Below the pieces are notes generated by a model, which saw only the letters and a list, made by a program, of their open reading frames with translations, ran no database searches and had not been told where the DNA came from. From contig JAGFNK010000889.1 in the NCBI GenBank assembly GCA_025769875.1, forward strand, positions 1 to 19,046: a stretch of 19,046 nucleotides of DNA, written 5' to 3'. How positions within the stretch are numbered: the stretch's first letter is position 1; every line of letters begins with the position of its first letter. Shown piece after piece: positions 1 to 8,759 of this stretch. Origin of the DNA: Russula earlei. Its lineage: Eukaryota; Basidiomycota; Agaricomycetes; Russulales; Russulaceae. The translations under genes and the position numbers were made by a program.

Positions 1-326
1 TGGAAGCGAAATGCTGTGCAAGGGTGACGGTCAAGGAAGCCTTCAGGCAAGGGAGGACGGTCTGCTTGCTGTTGCTCGTTCTGCGCTGGAGGGGGAGTGC
101 CGACAGGGACAAAGTCGCCTGGGATACACTGGGGAATGTTGGGAGACGATGGTGGGGCTGTTGGGGAGTACAAGATGCTGAGGGGTGAGGATGTATCGAC
201 CGGGTCGATTTCTTCAGTGAGGATGCGAAGGGCAGTGCGTGGGGTAGGTTGCAGAGGAGAAGGGAGGCGCAAGGAGTTGTTAACCGAAGTGGGGGAATTA
301 GGAGTGGACACTTGAGCGTTGGCTGG
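1..326 (-). pseudogene. Possible Gag-proximal reading frame of Ty3/gypsy element A (partial)
   Basis: Reading minus from the end of LTR A towards the window edge, one frame stays open for 108 codons, from just after a TGA at 329-327 to base 1. The peptide is rich in Pro, Ser and Thr and then Gln/Asn, with a segment reading GTPPPAQNEQQQADRPPLPE. No ATG is seen. The position directly downstream of a 5' LTR is where the Gag N-terminus of a Ty3/gypsy element would be expected, and such N-termini are often low complexity. No conserved Gag motif (capsid or CCHC knuckle) is visible, so the call rests on position. It could instead be untranslated leader DNA that happens to be open. Confidence 0.35.
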
Positions 327-357
327 TCAATACAGGGATGATGAGAGACTGTCCAGA

Positions 358-1185
358 TGTCAAGACACGTACTGCTGATCACTAAGGACTCAGGAGCAGG
401 TGGGCAAGGGTCGGAACAGACGGTACGCGGCGAAGGTGGCGTTGAACAGGAGGACGAACCAAACAACGAGGAGGTACCAGATGGGGACTGGTAAGTGTTG
501 CAAGAGGCAGAGGCGAAGACTGGAGGCCAGTGCAGCGAGGGGCTTTAGACAAGGCGGTCGTTAAAGAGTACCTTGGAGGCGAGGGAAGTCTTTAAACTGA
601 GCAGTCGCAGGGGAGTACCCAGGAGTATGAGAGTATCACAAATGGACAGTCTGACGACTGCCATGCTTCATTGGGGCTTATATACAGTGTACAGGGTCGA
701 TTACAAAGAACTGGGACTATTCTAGACTCCTTGGTACCATCCAATAGGACTACAGAGGCATAAACTTGCTTGTGTCAAGTTTCAGGCTTACTGAGCGCAT
801 TACTGATCATTGTGGAGTGATGACATCATTATGATGTCACTGTGGAGCGCTTAGTGAGCCTATGAGGTCACTGTGGAGTCGCTCAGTCAGCCATGATGTC
901 ATTGGAGCCTTGATGACATCAGATGATTTATGCAACGGTTTCTAAGAGTTTGTGTCACTGTTTTGGGTCCTTGGTGGCTGGGTGGCCATGTGGCTGCCAC
1001 GCGATGATTACCCGATTAGGAAACTGGTGCCTGGTCGTGTTATAGTGCCTTTGCAATAGTGATATCTTGTACCGCAGGAGGGATAGCCCAGAAAATGGAA
1101 GGGAGTCGGTAATGCAAAGTGAGAGAGGTCTCTCTTGAGTGAAATAGGACAATCTACAGCCAGGACCTGGCCTTGGTTCATAACA
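358..1185 (-). mobile_element. LTR of Ty3/gypsy element A (5' LTR, minus orientation)
   Basis: Read on the minus strand, this 828-bp block starts TGTTATGAACC and ends CTTGACA, the usual TG...CA form. It aligns over nearly its whole length with the plus-strand LTR at 8002-8759, which fixes both ends. A TATA box (TATATAAG, minus, 684-677) separates a U3 full of TGACATCA-like palindromes (about 800-930) from the R/U5 part. Internal element sequence continues on its 3' side to the window edge, so this is the 5' LTR of an element whose body lies to the left of the window. The right flank is AGCAG; the other copy of any target duplication is outside the window. Confidence 0.85.
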
Positions 1186-2117
1186 AGCAGTAGGTTAGCA
1201 TGAGAAGAATAACACTGCACCTTTCTTCAATCATTTGGAGTATGTCTGGATTTTGGTGAATGTGGGCATTGTCTATGATCAAGACAGAGTTCTTTCCAGG
1301 AAAGGGATTCACTTTTGAAAGGACACCTCAGATGAAGTCAGAGAATAGTACAGATGTAAAAGAGCCCTCAACCAGCTTGCTATAGATGATGCCATTAAGT
1401 GAGAGGGCTGGGAGAAGCGAATATCTGGATATTGGACATAGCAGTCTGGTGTAAAATTGGATTGCAGGACACACCTTTTTTCTCAAATTAAGAAGCCCTT
1501 CCTAATGGCCACTTTCCCAGATATTGCCCATGCTTGCCCTCAAATGTCAGTTTGGCAATCAAAGGCACTTTCATCTACAAAAACTGCCTGGTCTGCAGTG
1601 TAGGTGGTGCCAAAGGTATGCCAATATCAAAGGCACAGTCTCTCATTGTGCTCAAGGGAATTCTTGCTCAGCTGTGGCAAGTCAGCAGCACTTGTGAGCT
1701 CAAGGTCAAATTACTTACCTTCTTCATTGTGAAGCCACTCCTTAGGGTACACCATATAGTTGACAACGATCCATCCACACCAGTCCTTTCTGTTAAAATA
1801 TCTTTCAGCTCATCAAGATAAGCATCAGGGGTATGGAGGATGGTGCCTTGAAGAAACTGGAAAATGTAAACTGTAGGAAGAACTAGAGAATGTGGGGAAC
1901 TCACTTGTGCTTCCTGCATTGAAAGGATTCAGTTTGATGGTTGGAATAAATGGTCTGGGCAATTGGCTGTTCCACATGTTTTGAAATTGGTCAAGATGCA
2001 TTGTATGGTATGACAAGGAACTCCAGTATGATAAGTGATATCACCAAGACTCAGACTGGAAGACATGTGTAGGATAATCTGGTGGGCATCATCAGATAGA
2101 AGTCACCCTTGTGGCAT
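1186..2117 (-). pseudogene. Tc1/mariner-type transposase fossil, cut by LTR element A
   Basis: Minus-strand remains of a DDE transposase of the Tc1/mariner superfamily. From an ATG at 2117 there is a stop at codon 5, then a helix-turn-helix-like stretch (SLGDITYHTGVPCHTIQCIL, about 2060-1990). A linker follows with YLDELKDILTERTGV (about 1830-1790) and GFTMKK, and then an intron-like gap opening GTAAGT. The first catalytic segment FVDESAFDCQT (about 1585-1553) keeps the Asp-Glu-Ser core, and the second Asp lies in IIDNAHIHQNPDIL (about 1280-1235). Several stops and frame changes break the frame. The last catalytic residue and the C-terminus are missing because the gene stops abruptly at the LTR of element A. 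A relative with the same exon layout lies at 3923-4763. Confidence 0.8.
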
Positions 2118-2739
2118 AAGGAAAGGAAGTTTGTGTTGTTGTGACAGTGATGTGTGAAAAGAAAGAAGCACTAACTCTTGGGTCAAAAACTATTGGAGCT
2201 ATGGAATAAGAGCTCAGTCTTGTGTATAAAAGACTGTATTTAGGTTAGTATGCTAACCTATGGAATAAGAGCTATGTACAGTATTAGCTATAAAGGGAGC
2301 TATAAAGGAATGTTGTACTGACCTCAGTCTTGTGTATAAAAGACTGAAGGAAAACAAATGATAACTAAATTCGAATTATTTACACATATGGTCTGGGTTG
2401 TCCATTCATGCAGGACTAAGTGGCTGCACTTCCAACAAAAACACTATTGGGCTGCCTCAACACAGCCTATGGGTGCACTTTGAGGGAAAAATAAGAAAGA
2501 TAGATGATCAATTTTAGTTGTAATGTGTGTAATATATGTGTGCAGGCTGCCTGAGTCCAGCTTCACCAATTCTTGCTCACATCTCATCAAAAAGATGGGG
2601 ATAGATAGCCCTCATTGAGGCAATTCAGGGGATATAAGTTCTATTGAAATCCAAGCAAAAATGAGGGAGATATTTGCCTTGCATGTTGAAGGGGGTTTTT
2701 GTGCCAAATTTGTGGTTTCAAGCACCACACCAAGTGTGC
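2118..2739. other. Intergenic stretch between two transposon remnants
   Basis: No intact gene is visible. The stretch holds a duplicated block with two TATA-like cores (2199-2346). On the minus strand near 2380-2480 there are hints of a further, badly decayed Tc1-type catalytic segment (PNSVFVGSAAT). From about 2540 to 2740 the sequence leads into the integrase remnant of element B, but no codons could be assigned. Confidence 0.4.
2199..2346 (+). repeat. Duplicated TATA-bearing block
   Basis: CTATGGAATAAGAGCT occurs at 2199-2214 and 2258-2273. A 24-bp block ending TGTATAAAAGACTG occurs identically at 2213-2236 and 2323-2346. A shorter doublet AGCTATAAAG lies between them (2286-2307). Each 24-bp copy carries a TATAAAA core, so this may be promoter-like DNA of a decayed element that has been partly duplicated. 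No coding sequence can be linked to it. Confidence 0.6.
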
Positions 2740-3074
2740 TGAAAACAGAAATAAAGAAGGAGATCAAGTATGGTTGGAAGCTACAAATTCAGGAACTACT
2801 CATCCAAAAGCAAAACTAGCCCCTTGATGCTATGGACCATTTAAACTCACAGCTGCTTATCCAGTAAATGTTCACCTTGAATTACCAAAGTCTTGGAGGA
2901 TACATCTGGTTTTTCACCATTCCCTGATCAAACCATACAAAGAAACCATTGCCCATGGTCCTTACTTCTTAAAACCACCACCTATACTAGTAGAAGGAGA
3001 AGAACAATATGAAGTAGAACAAATCTTAGACTCTTGGCTTTCCCCAAACCGCAAAGGGATTCAATACCTAGTTA
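2740..3074 (+). pseudogene. Ty3/gypsy element B: integrase C-terminus and start of chromodomain
   Basis: The plus frame reads EGDQVWLEATN, then LAP-stop-CYGPFKLTAAYP, LPKSWRIHLVFHHSLIKPYK, GPYFLKPPP and EGEEQYEVEQILDS. This is the signature order of a chromovirus integrase C-terminal domain: an SH3-like GDxVWL core, the YGPF and HPVFH-type motifs, then the first chromodomain strand. A TGA at 2825-2827 breaks the frame; family members usually have Arg-Arg here, so TGA TGC probably came from CGA CGC by two C-to-T changes. Everything 5' of this (Gag, protease, RT, RNase H, integrase core) is missing. The frame is cut in the chromodomain by a transposon at 3075 and resumes at 7591. Confidence 0.85.
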
Positions 3075-3922
3075 TTGTCATTTTCATGTGACCTTGCACT
3101 TGCCATTTTTGGATGTCATTTCAAGTGCAAAATTAAAACTGCTATATCTCAACAGTTTCTCAACAGATTGCCTTGAAACTTTGACAGTAGAACCTTATAT
3201 AATGTATCTAGGTGCAGCTAAAATATGGGAGCCTAATATTTAGTTCTTGAAATGTTGATTTTTGGGTGCTGACACAAGTGCAAAACTTTGAACTGCCATA
3301 TCTCAACTGTTTCTGAATCAATTGACTTGGAACTTCAACAGTGGGATCTCATGTACTGTATCTAGGTGCAGCCAAAGAGTTGGGGTCTAATTCTTTGTTC
3401 TTGAAGTTTCAATTTTTGGGTGCAATCTGAGTGTGAAATTTTGAACTGCCATATCTCAACCATTTCTCAATGGATTGCCTTGAAACTTGGACAGTGGGAT
3501 CTCATGTAATGTGTCTAGGTGCAGCCAAAGAGTTGGTGTCTAATTATCAGTTCTTGAAGTTTCAATTTTTGGGTGCCCATCTGCGTGCAATTTTTTGAAC
3601 TGTCATATCTCAACCATTTCTTGATGGATTGCCTTGAAAATTGGACAGTAGAACCTCATGTACTATATCCAGAGGCAGCCAAATAATTGGTTTCACTCAT
3701 TGAATTTTCACGTTTTGGGGTGCTGACCCCAAGCATGATAAAATCACATTATCCCTACAGGTGAGCACATGATATGATACAACTATTTATGACGTAGTGT
3801 GCAAGAAGGGCACGTTCATGGGACCAGACAAGGACTGACAGAAGAGCAATAAGACAAAATCGAAACAATGACATGAGGCATGTGTCGAGGCAGCAATTGC
3901 GATCGCGCATGAATGGGTAGGG
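3075..3922 (+). repeat. Left terminal inverted repeat with four ~150-bp tandem units
   Basis: The arm is matched in reverse complement by 6745-7590 with only scattered differences. Inside it, imperfect units end at a shared GGGTGC: about 3116-3269, 3270-3423, 3424-3576 and 3577-3723. Each unit has the same order of landmarks: AACTGCCATATCTCAAC, GGATTGCCTTGAAACTTGG, CTAGGTGCAGCCAAAGAGTT, then TTCTTGAAGTTTCAATTTTT. The innermost 200 bp are unique. Open frames crossing the arm are not genes. Confidence 0.88.
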
Positions 3923-4763
3923 CCAGAAATGGCTGCATATGATCCAAGAGGCGATTGATGAATGTGTAGAAAAGCTCAGTATTGAAAGAGCCTTCGACAA
4001 CATCATAGTGTATGATACCATCATTGAGAGATAATGCAGGAAGGACAGAATATCTGGCACATGAAAATCATGAGTTACATGGCAGTTATGGATTGCATGT
4101 CACGCACTGTTGTCCTCGACAGAAAAATGCCTTGCACATGGCTTTCCTGCCACGAATAGCCCAAGCTCGTCCATGGTATGTTGTTTGGCAATCAACAGAA
4201 CTCTCACCCACAAAGACAAGCTGATTTGGATAATAGGTTCCGATACATGCAGCAAATGCAGCTCGCTTTTCTTCACTATGCTCAAGTGCAGTGCATGAGA
4301 GCTGTCCATTGTGTATCAGAAGTTTGAAATGTACATAATGGAAAGTGCGTACCTTCTTCATACTAAAGCCAGCCTTGATAAGTGTCCTCCATATCATTGA
4401 CACTGATACTGACACCCCACATGTCTCTAACAATTCCATATGCAACTCATCGAGATAGAGATCTGGTGCGCTATTCAGAGTTGTGAGCAGGTGCTGTATG
4501 GGTCCAATTTCAATAAAAATGCCTGCTAGTACAGATTTTGGGCCACATACCTTGACATCATAGTCACAAAGTGTCTGATGGAGTTGAGGTTTTGAGTGGC
4601 AGGAAAATTTGACACCACCATTTTGCTTGAAGTTGGTGATGATCTCTTTCACTTTTCACTCACTTACATCTGTATACATGGAGATTTCCTCTGCAGACAT
4701 GGTTGTGTTGAGATGAATGATGATCCATGGCACTTCTTCTGAGACTGCTTTGCCTTTAGCCAT
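3923..4763 (-). pseudogene. Tc1/mariner-type DDE transposase, truncated and inactivated
   Basis: Three exons can be joined in frame on the minus strand: 4763-4353, 4301-4108 and 4053-3923, with GT-AG introns of 51 and 54 nt. The start ATG at 4763 leads into an N-terminal helix-turn-helix region (MSAEEISMYTDVSE). A TGA follows at codon 36 (4658-4656), then EIITNFKQNGG, YLDELHMELLETCGV, GFSMKK, and the catalytic segment FVGESSVDCQTTYHGRAWA. Family members have FVDES here; the Asp codon is GGT (Gly) at 4208-4206, so the first catalytic residue is lost. Exon 3 (YSVLPALSLNDGIIHYDVVEGS, ending HMQPF) stops at the inverted-repeat arm before the second Asp and the final acidic residue. A close relative of the fossil at 1186-2117. 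Confidence 0.87.
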
Positions 4764-5404
4764 GGCAGTGATGGGTGTGTTGAAAAACTTTCCTCTTTGG
4801 GAACAAAGACATCTTGACCATCTTGGAGTCAGAGTTGGACTCCCCAATTACCACCACCCCCAGTCCCCTCTGCCCTCATTCACCATCAACCCCCATCATA
4901 GCTTCATCAGCTGCTCCATTCTTAGCCTTGCCAAGTCATTGCCATCATGGTCCCTGTCCTGCCCACTGCCGCCTCTCGTCCATCCACACCTGCTTCATCC
5001 ACCATCTAGTTGTTTCAGTTCTGTTGGCCATTCTGTTGGCCACATGTGCCACCTTGCTGTCTCAGTCCCAGCCACCACAGTCCCAGCCTCCTTGTTGTCC
5101 CCTCTAGCCACCATTACTTTGGTCCAGCCAGCCCCTACAATGTCAGCTTCATCTGGCTTCTTCCACTGCTTCAGTCTCCCTTGCAGCCACCGCCTGAGCT
5201 CATCCATGCCACCATCTTGGTCTCAACCCCAACCATTGTTTTAGTCTCATGCAACACACATTGTCCAAGAAGGCCCTGGACCTGAGCTTAGTCACTTGCC
5301 ACCTCAGGAGGAGCAGAAACAGCCTCCACACTGCCAGTGCCAGAGACACTGCTGACACAAGTAATACACCCCACGCCACCCCTCATGTTGCCTCATCCCC
5401 ATAG
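4764..5404. other. Pyrimidine- and proline-codon-rich filler inside the Tc1-type element
   Basis: This stretch lies between the transposase start and the acetyl-CoA synthetase fragment. It is rich in C and T with many CCA/CCC runs. Overlapping open frames in several phases (for example 4717-5244 plus) have low-complexity Pro/Ser/His translations and no recognisable domain. It ends in an intron-like acceptor (CCCCATAG) directly before the first recognisable acetyl-CoA synthetase codons, so its 3' part may be captured intron or upstream gene sequence. Confidence 0.4.
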
Positions 5405-6035
5405 GTCTGAATGTGTCGTACAACAGTGTAGACTGTTAGGCATTCAAACATCCCAACAAGGTCCATACCATCATAGATTATGGTTGATCAAGAGCCATTT
5501 CTGGGTATCTCCATGTCTGATTGCTCATCTCTCCCAGACCACTATCATTTACGAAGCTGATGAGCCCAACAGATCCCTATGCTGAACTGCCACACAAAAC
5601 TTCTAGTGTTGCCAATGTACTGAAAATCTCTCGGCATCAAGTAAGGCAATGTTGTCTCTATCTACCTTCCTATGGCATGGCAAGTCGTTGCTGCCCTCCT
5701 CGTGTGTAGCACTCATCAGTGCCATCCACTCTGTTGTGTTTGCTGGCTTCTCTGCAGAGGCGCATCATGACCATATCAATGACTGCCAGAGCCACATCAT
5801 CCTTATTGCTGATGAAGGGCGTCATGGTGGGAAGACTGTTGCAACCAAAGCAATAGTCGATTTGGCACTCAAGGGCTGCCTGCACATTGAGCACATCCTC
5901 ATTCTTAGGCACACAGGGAACGAAGTTCCATGGACGCAGGGCCATGACAAGTGGTGGCATGAGGGGACGACACATGTCCTCAATTTCTGCATGCCAGATA
6001 TCTTGTCAGTGGAAGATCCACTCTTTATCCTTTAT
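5405..6035 (+). pseudogene. Captured fragment of an acetyl-CoA synthetase gene (N-terminal part)
   Basis: The peptide segments run in the order of a fungal acetyl-CoA synthetase, the enzyme that makes acetyl-CoA from acetate, ATP and CoA. They are GLNVSYNSVD, TIIYEADEPN, SVANVLK, IYLPM, AIHSVVFAGFSAEA, DEGRHGGKTVATKAIVD, EHILILRHTGNEVPW, DKWWHE and EDPLFILY. A GT-AG intron of 77 nt (5461-5537) is kept between the first two exons, so copying was from DNA and not from mRNA. A TAG inside the first exon and frame slips at about 5575 and 5690 break the frame. The fragment stops at a splice-donor-like GTGAG at 6036, exactly before the AMP-binding loop (TSGSTG) would be expected. It runs opposite to the transposase, and the parent gene is not in the window. 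Confidence 0.85.
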
Positions 6036-6744
6036 GTGAGACGCCTGCTTGCACATGCCCATTGGCGCGCATCTGAACTCACTGCAGAGGAGGGAACCTG
6101 TGACATGCAAGGTCCAGGTCTCGCTTGAGACCACACACATATGATACTGTGGTACACTGTGTGGGAGAGCAAAATGAAAAGTTGACAAAACAATGAAGGT
6201 ATGCAATGTTATTTCTCCCTGCCATATGTACAAAACTCATCCTTCCTCCAGTCACTGCTCTGCTGGCTCACATGTGGCCAGCCGCCAACAGTTTGAAACT
6301 TGAATGCCACCGCTCACGTTCACCTCTTCTGTTGTTGGACAGGACCAGGGAAAGCTTCCCACTGTCAGTGAAGGGAACCTTCAGCTCTATTTTGAGGGTT
6401 ATGTTGTGGATGAGCCAGGTGAATGGAGCAAGCTTTCATGTCCAAGGGTCAACAGCAATTTCCTGGTTTCAGGTAAGTATGACGCACCACATATGGAAGA
6501 CATTTCCTGATGGCTTGCATAATAAAAAGCCACATTTTTTGAAGGTGTGAGAGGGATTAGTGGTGTGAAATGCAACAATTGTAGTGCGTGAATGCCACAT
6601 CACGCACAAGAAATGTCAAAAGGTGCCCAACAGCAGCACACTGTTGCTCACCACATTGCTCTGACCTACCGAGCCACCCCCCCATCATTCATCATTGTTC
6701 ACCACCACCATACTCGAGGGCTTGCAGCCCACCATCGCCTTGCC
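6036..6744. other. Second stretch of unassigned DNA in the Tc1-type element
   Basis: Between the acetyl-CoA synthetase fragment and the right arm no named gene is recognised. One possible exon lies at about 6343-6471 (plus): it follows an acceptor-like GGACAG, reads QLYFEGYVVDEPGEWSKL and then CPRVNSNFLVSG, and ends at a strong donor (GGTAAGTAT, from about 6472). It could be a piece of a second captured gene. From 6590 to 6744 the sequence is C-rich and low complexity. Confidence 0.4.
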
Positions 6745-7590
6745 TTGCCCATTCATGCCCAATCGCAATCGCTGCCTCAATGCACACCTCATGTCATTGT
6801 TTCAATTTTGTCTTATCACTCTTCTGTCAGTCCTTGTCTGGTCCCATGAACGTGCCCTTCTTGCACGCTACATCATAAATAGTTGTATCATATCATGTGC
6901 ACAGCTGTAGGGATAATGTGATTTTATCATGCTTGGGGTCAGCACCCCAAAACGTGAAAATTCAACGAGTGAAACCAATTATTCGACTGCCTCTGGATAC
7001 AGTACATGAGGTTCTACTGTCCAATTTTCAAGGCAATCCATCAAGAAATGGTTGAGATATGACAGTTCAAAAAATTGCATGCAGATGGGCACCCAAAAAT
7101 CGAAACTTCAAGAACTGATAATTAGACACCAACTCTTTGGCTGCACCTAGACACATTACATGAGATCCCACTGTCCAAGTTTCAAGGCAATCCATTGAGA
7201 AATGGTTGAGATATGGCAGTTCAAAATTTCACACTCAGATTGCACCCAAAAATTGAAACTTCAAGAACAAAGAATTAGACCCCAACTCTTTGGCTGCACC
7301 TAGATACAGTACATGAGATCCCACTGTTGAAGTTCCAAGTCAATTGATTCAGAAACAGTTGAGATATGGCAGTTCAAAGTTTTGCACTTGTGTCAGCACC
7401 CAAAAATCAACATTTCAAGAACTAAATATTAGGCTCCCATATTTTAGCTGCACCTAGAAACAGTATATAAGATTCTACTGTCAAATTTTCAAGGCAATCT
7501 GTTGAGAAACTGTTGAGATATAGCAGTTTTAATTTTGCACTTGAAATGACATCCAAAAATGGCATGTGCAAGGTCATGTGAAAATGACAA
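6745..7590 (-). repeat. Right terminal inverted repeat
   Basis: Reverse complement of 3075-3922, including the four ~150-bp tandem units. The inner end is at about 6745 (CCCATTCATGC), matching the left arm's inner end next to the truncated transposase. The apparent reading frame at 7422-7655 crosses the element border and is not a gene. Confidence 0.88.
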
Positions 7591-7729
7591 TAAATGGAAA
7601 GGATATACTGCTGCAGAGAATGCTTGGGAACTACCATATAATCTATTGAAAGCACAACTACTGGTCAAAGACTTTCACCAGAAATATCTGAAAGTCCTTA
7701 AACCAGTTCCCACCAGGGGTAACCCCTAA
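7591..7729 (+). pseudogene. Ty3/gypsy element B: rest of chromodomain and end of Pol
   Basis: After the TA duplication the frame continues KWKGYTAAENAWELPYNL and then LLVKDFHQKY, the second half of a chromodomain (Trp-Lys-Gly-Tyr, Asn-x-Trp-Glu), ending at a TAA at 7727-7729. Together with 2740-3074 it makes the integrase-chromodomain end of a chromovirus Pol. Such chromodomains are thought to steer insertion towards marked chromatin. Confidence 0.88.
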
Positions 7730-7987
7730 ATCTTGACACACACGATGACTTCTGCTGATGATTATCTCCACCCCTGTTATCAAAGAACTTTCCAAAGACC
7801 TCCTGCAATCACCTGCACCCAATCAACCACAGCCATCCCTAGGATGAACACATCCCTGAGAATCGTACAAAGAAATCCCACACAAACAAACAGACTTTGA
7901 GTTTTCATATGCAACCCATTCCATCGACTCTACACTTCTATTCAAGAAACAAAGAACCCCTACCCATTTCAGGAGCAACAAGTCCAT
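7730..7987 (+). other. Untranslated 3' region of Ty3/gypsy element B
   Basis: About 260 bp between the Pol stop and the polypurine tract. No coding signal is seen on either strand; the minus frame at 7823-8077 has no recognisable domain and runs into the LTR. Confidence 0.5.
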
Positions 7988-8001
7988 AAAGAGGGGATGA
8001 A
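7988..8001 (+). other. Polypurine tract of element B
   Basis: AAAGAGGGGATGAA, almost all purine, ends immediately before the TG of the 3' LTR. This is the expected place for the plus-strand primer of reverse transcription. Confidence 0.75.
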
Positions 8002-8759
8002 TGTTGTGAATTAAGGCCAAGACCTGGCCATGCATCATACTATTTTGCTCAAAGAAGCTGTTTCTACTTTGCATCATCTATCTACTTCTACTTCCAATGA
8101 CTATTCCCTTCTACAAGCATAGAACACTAGCCAAATTGTTCCCCAAGTTTCTGTGGCTTGCTTGGACACCTTTCTCCCTTATTGGGTAACCCACCATGTG
8201 CTAGCCACATGGCCACTCAGCCACTAAGTACCAAAACACTGGAAAGACTCCTAGATCCCCTAGAATGACCTGTATGATGTCATAGGGCTCCACTGACATC
8301 ATGGCTGACTGAGCAACTCCACTATGACCTCATATGCTCACCAAGCACTCCACAATGATATCACTGTGATGTCATCACTCCACAAAGTCCCCAATCATCC
8401 TGAGTCGTCTACAAGTCTGACACAACAAGTTCATGCCCCTTGAATCCAATTGGAGGATAACATCAGACTGTCCATTTGTGATACTCTCATCCTCCAGGGC
8501 ACTCCCCACAACTGCTCTGTCTAAAGACTCCCCTTATTCCCAAGGTACTCTTCAATGACTGCCTTGTTTATAGACCCCTTCATCACTCTGGCCTCCAGTA
8601 TTCACCTTTGCCTCCAGCAATATCTACCAGTCCCTATCTGGTATCTCCTTGTCATTTGGCTTGTCCTCTTGCTCAACATGTTGCTCAACACCTATCATCT
8701 GTTCCAACCCTTGCCACCTGCTCCTAAGTCCTCAGTGATCAGCAGTATGTGTCTTGACA
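8002..8759 (+). mobile_element. 3' LTR of Ty3/gypsy element B
   Basis: 758 bp from TGTTGTGAATTAAGGCC to GTCTTGACA, matching the reverse complement of LTR A (358-1185) along its length. Compared with LTR A it lacks about 70 bp around 8455-8462; the missing part includes the TATA box. The U3 still holds TGATGTCA and TGACATCA motifs (about 8270-8370). It is the 3' LTR because the polypurine tract and Pol lie directly upstream. The 5' part of element B is not in the window. Confidence 0.85.

Larger units (their letters stand above)
3075..7590. mobile_element. Tc1/mariner-type transposon with very long inverted repeats and captured DNA
   Basis: A 4516-bp element begins TTGTCATTTTCATGTGACC and ends with the exact reverse complement, flanked on both sides by TA (3073-3074 and 7591-7592), the target duplication of the Tc1/mariner superfamily. 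Removing the element and one TA rejoins the chromodomain frame of retroelement B (Leu-Val-Lys-Trp-Lys), which confirms both ends to the base. It contains inverted-repeat arms of about 848 bp, a broken minus-strand DDE transposase (3923-4763), an acetyl-CoA synthetase fragment on the plus strand (5405-6035) and further DNA of unknown origin. The transposase C-terminus is lost at the inner edge of the left arm, so the copy cannot be autonomous. Confidence 0.9.

Noticed and set aside
97..315. 72-codon plus-strand frame at the left edge
   Set aside because: Antisense to the element A internal region, in the shadow of a longer minus frame.
2380..2560. Possible third Tc1-type transposase fossil (minus)
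   Set aside because: Only one short segment recalls the FVDES region, and flanking motifs are absent; noted in the spacer entry only.
3755..4060. 101-codon minus frame at the inner edge of the left arm
   Set aside because: It reads a different phase from transposase exon 3 and then continues into the inverted repeat; the spliced frame fits the family.
4717..5244. 175-codon open frame on the plus strand inside the Tc1-type element
   Set aside because: It begins antisense to the transposase start, is low complexity (Pro/Ser/His), overlaps other open phases and shows no domain.
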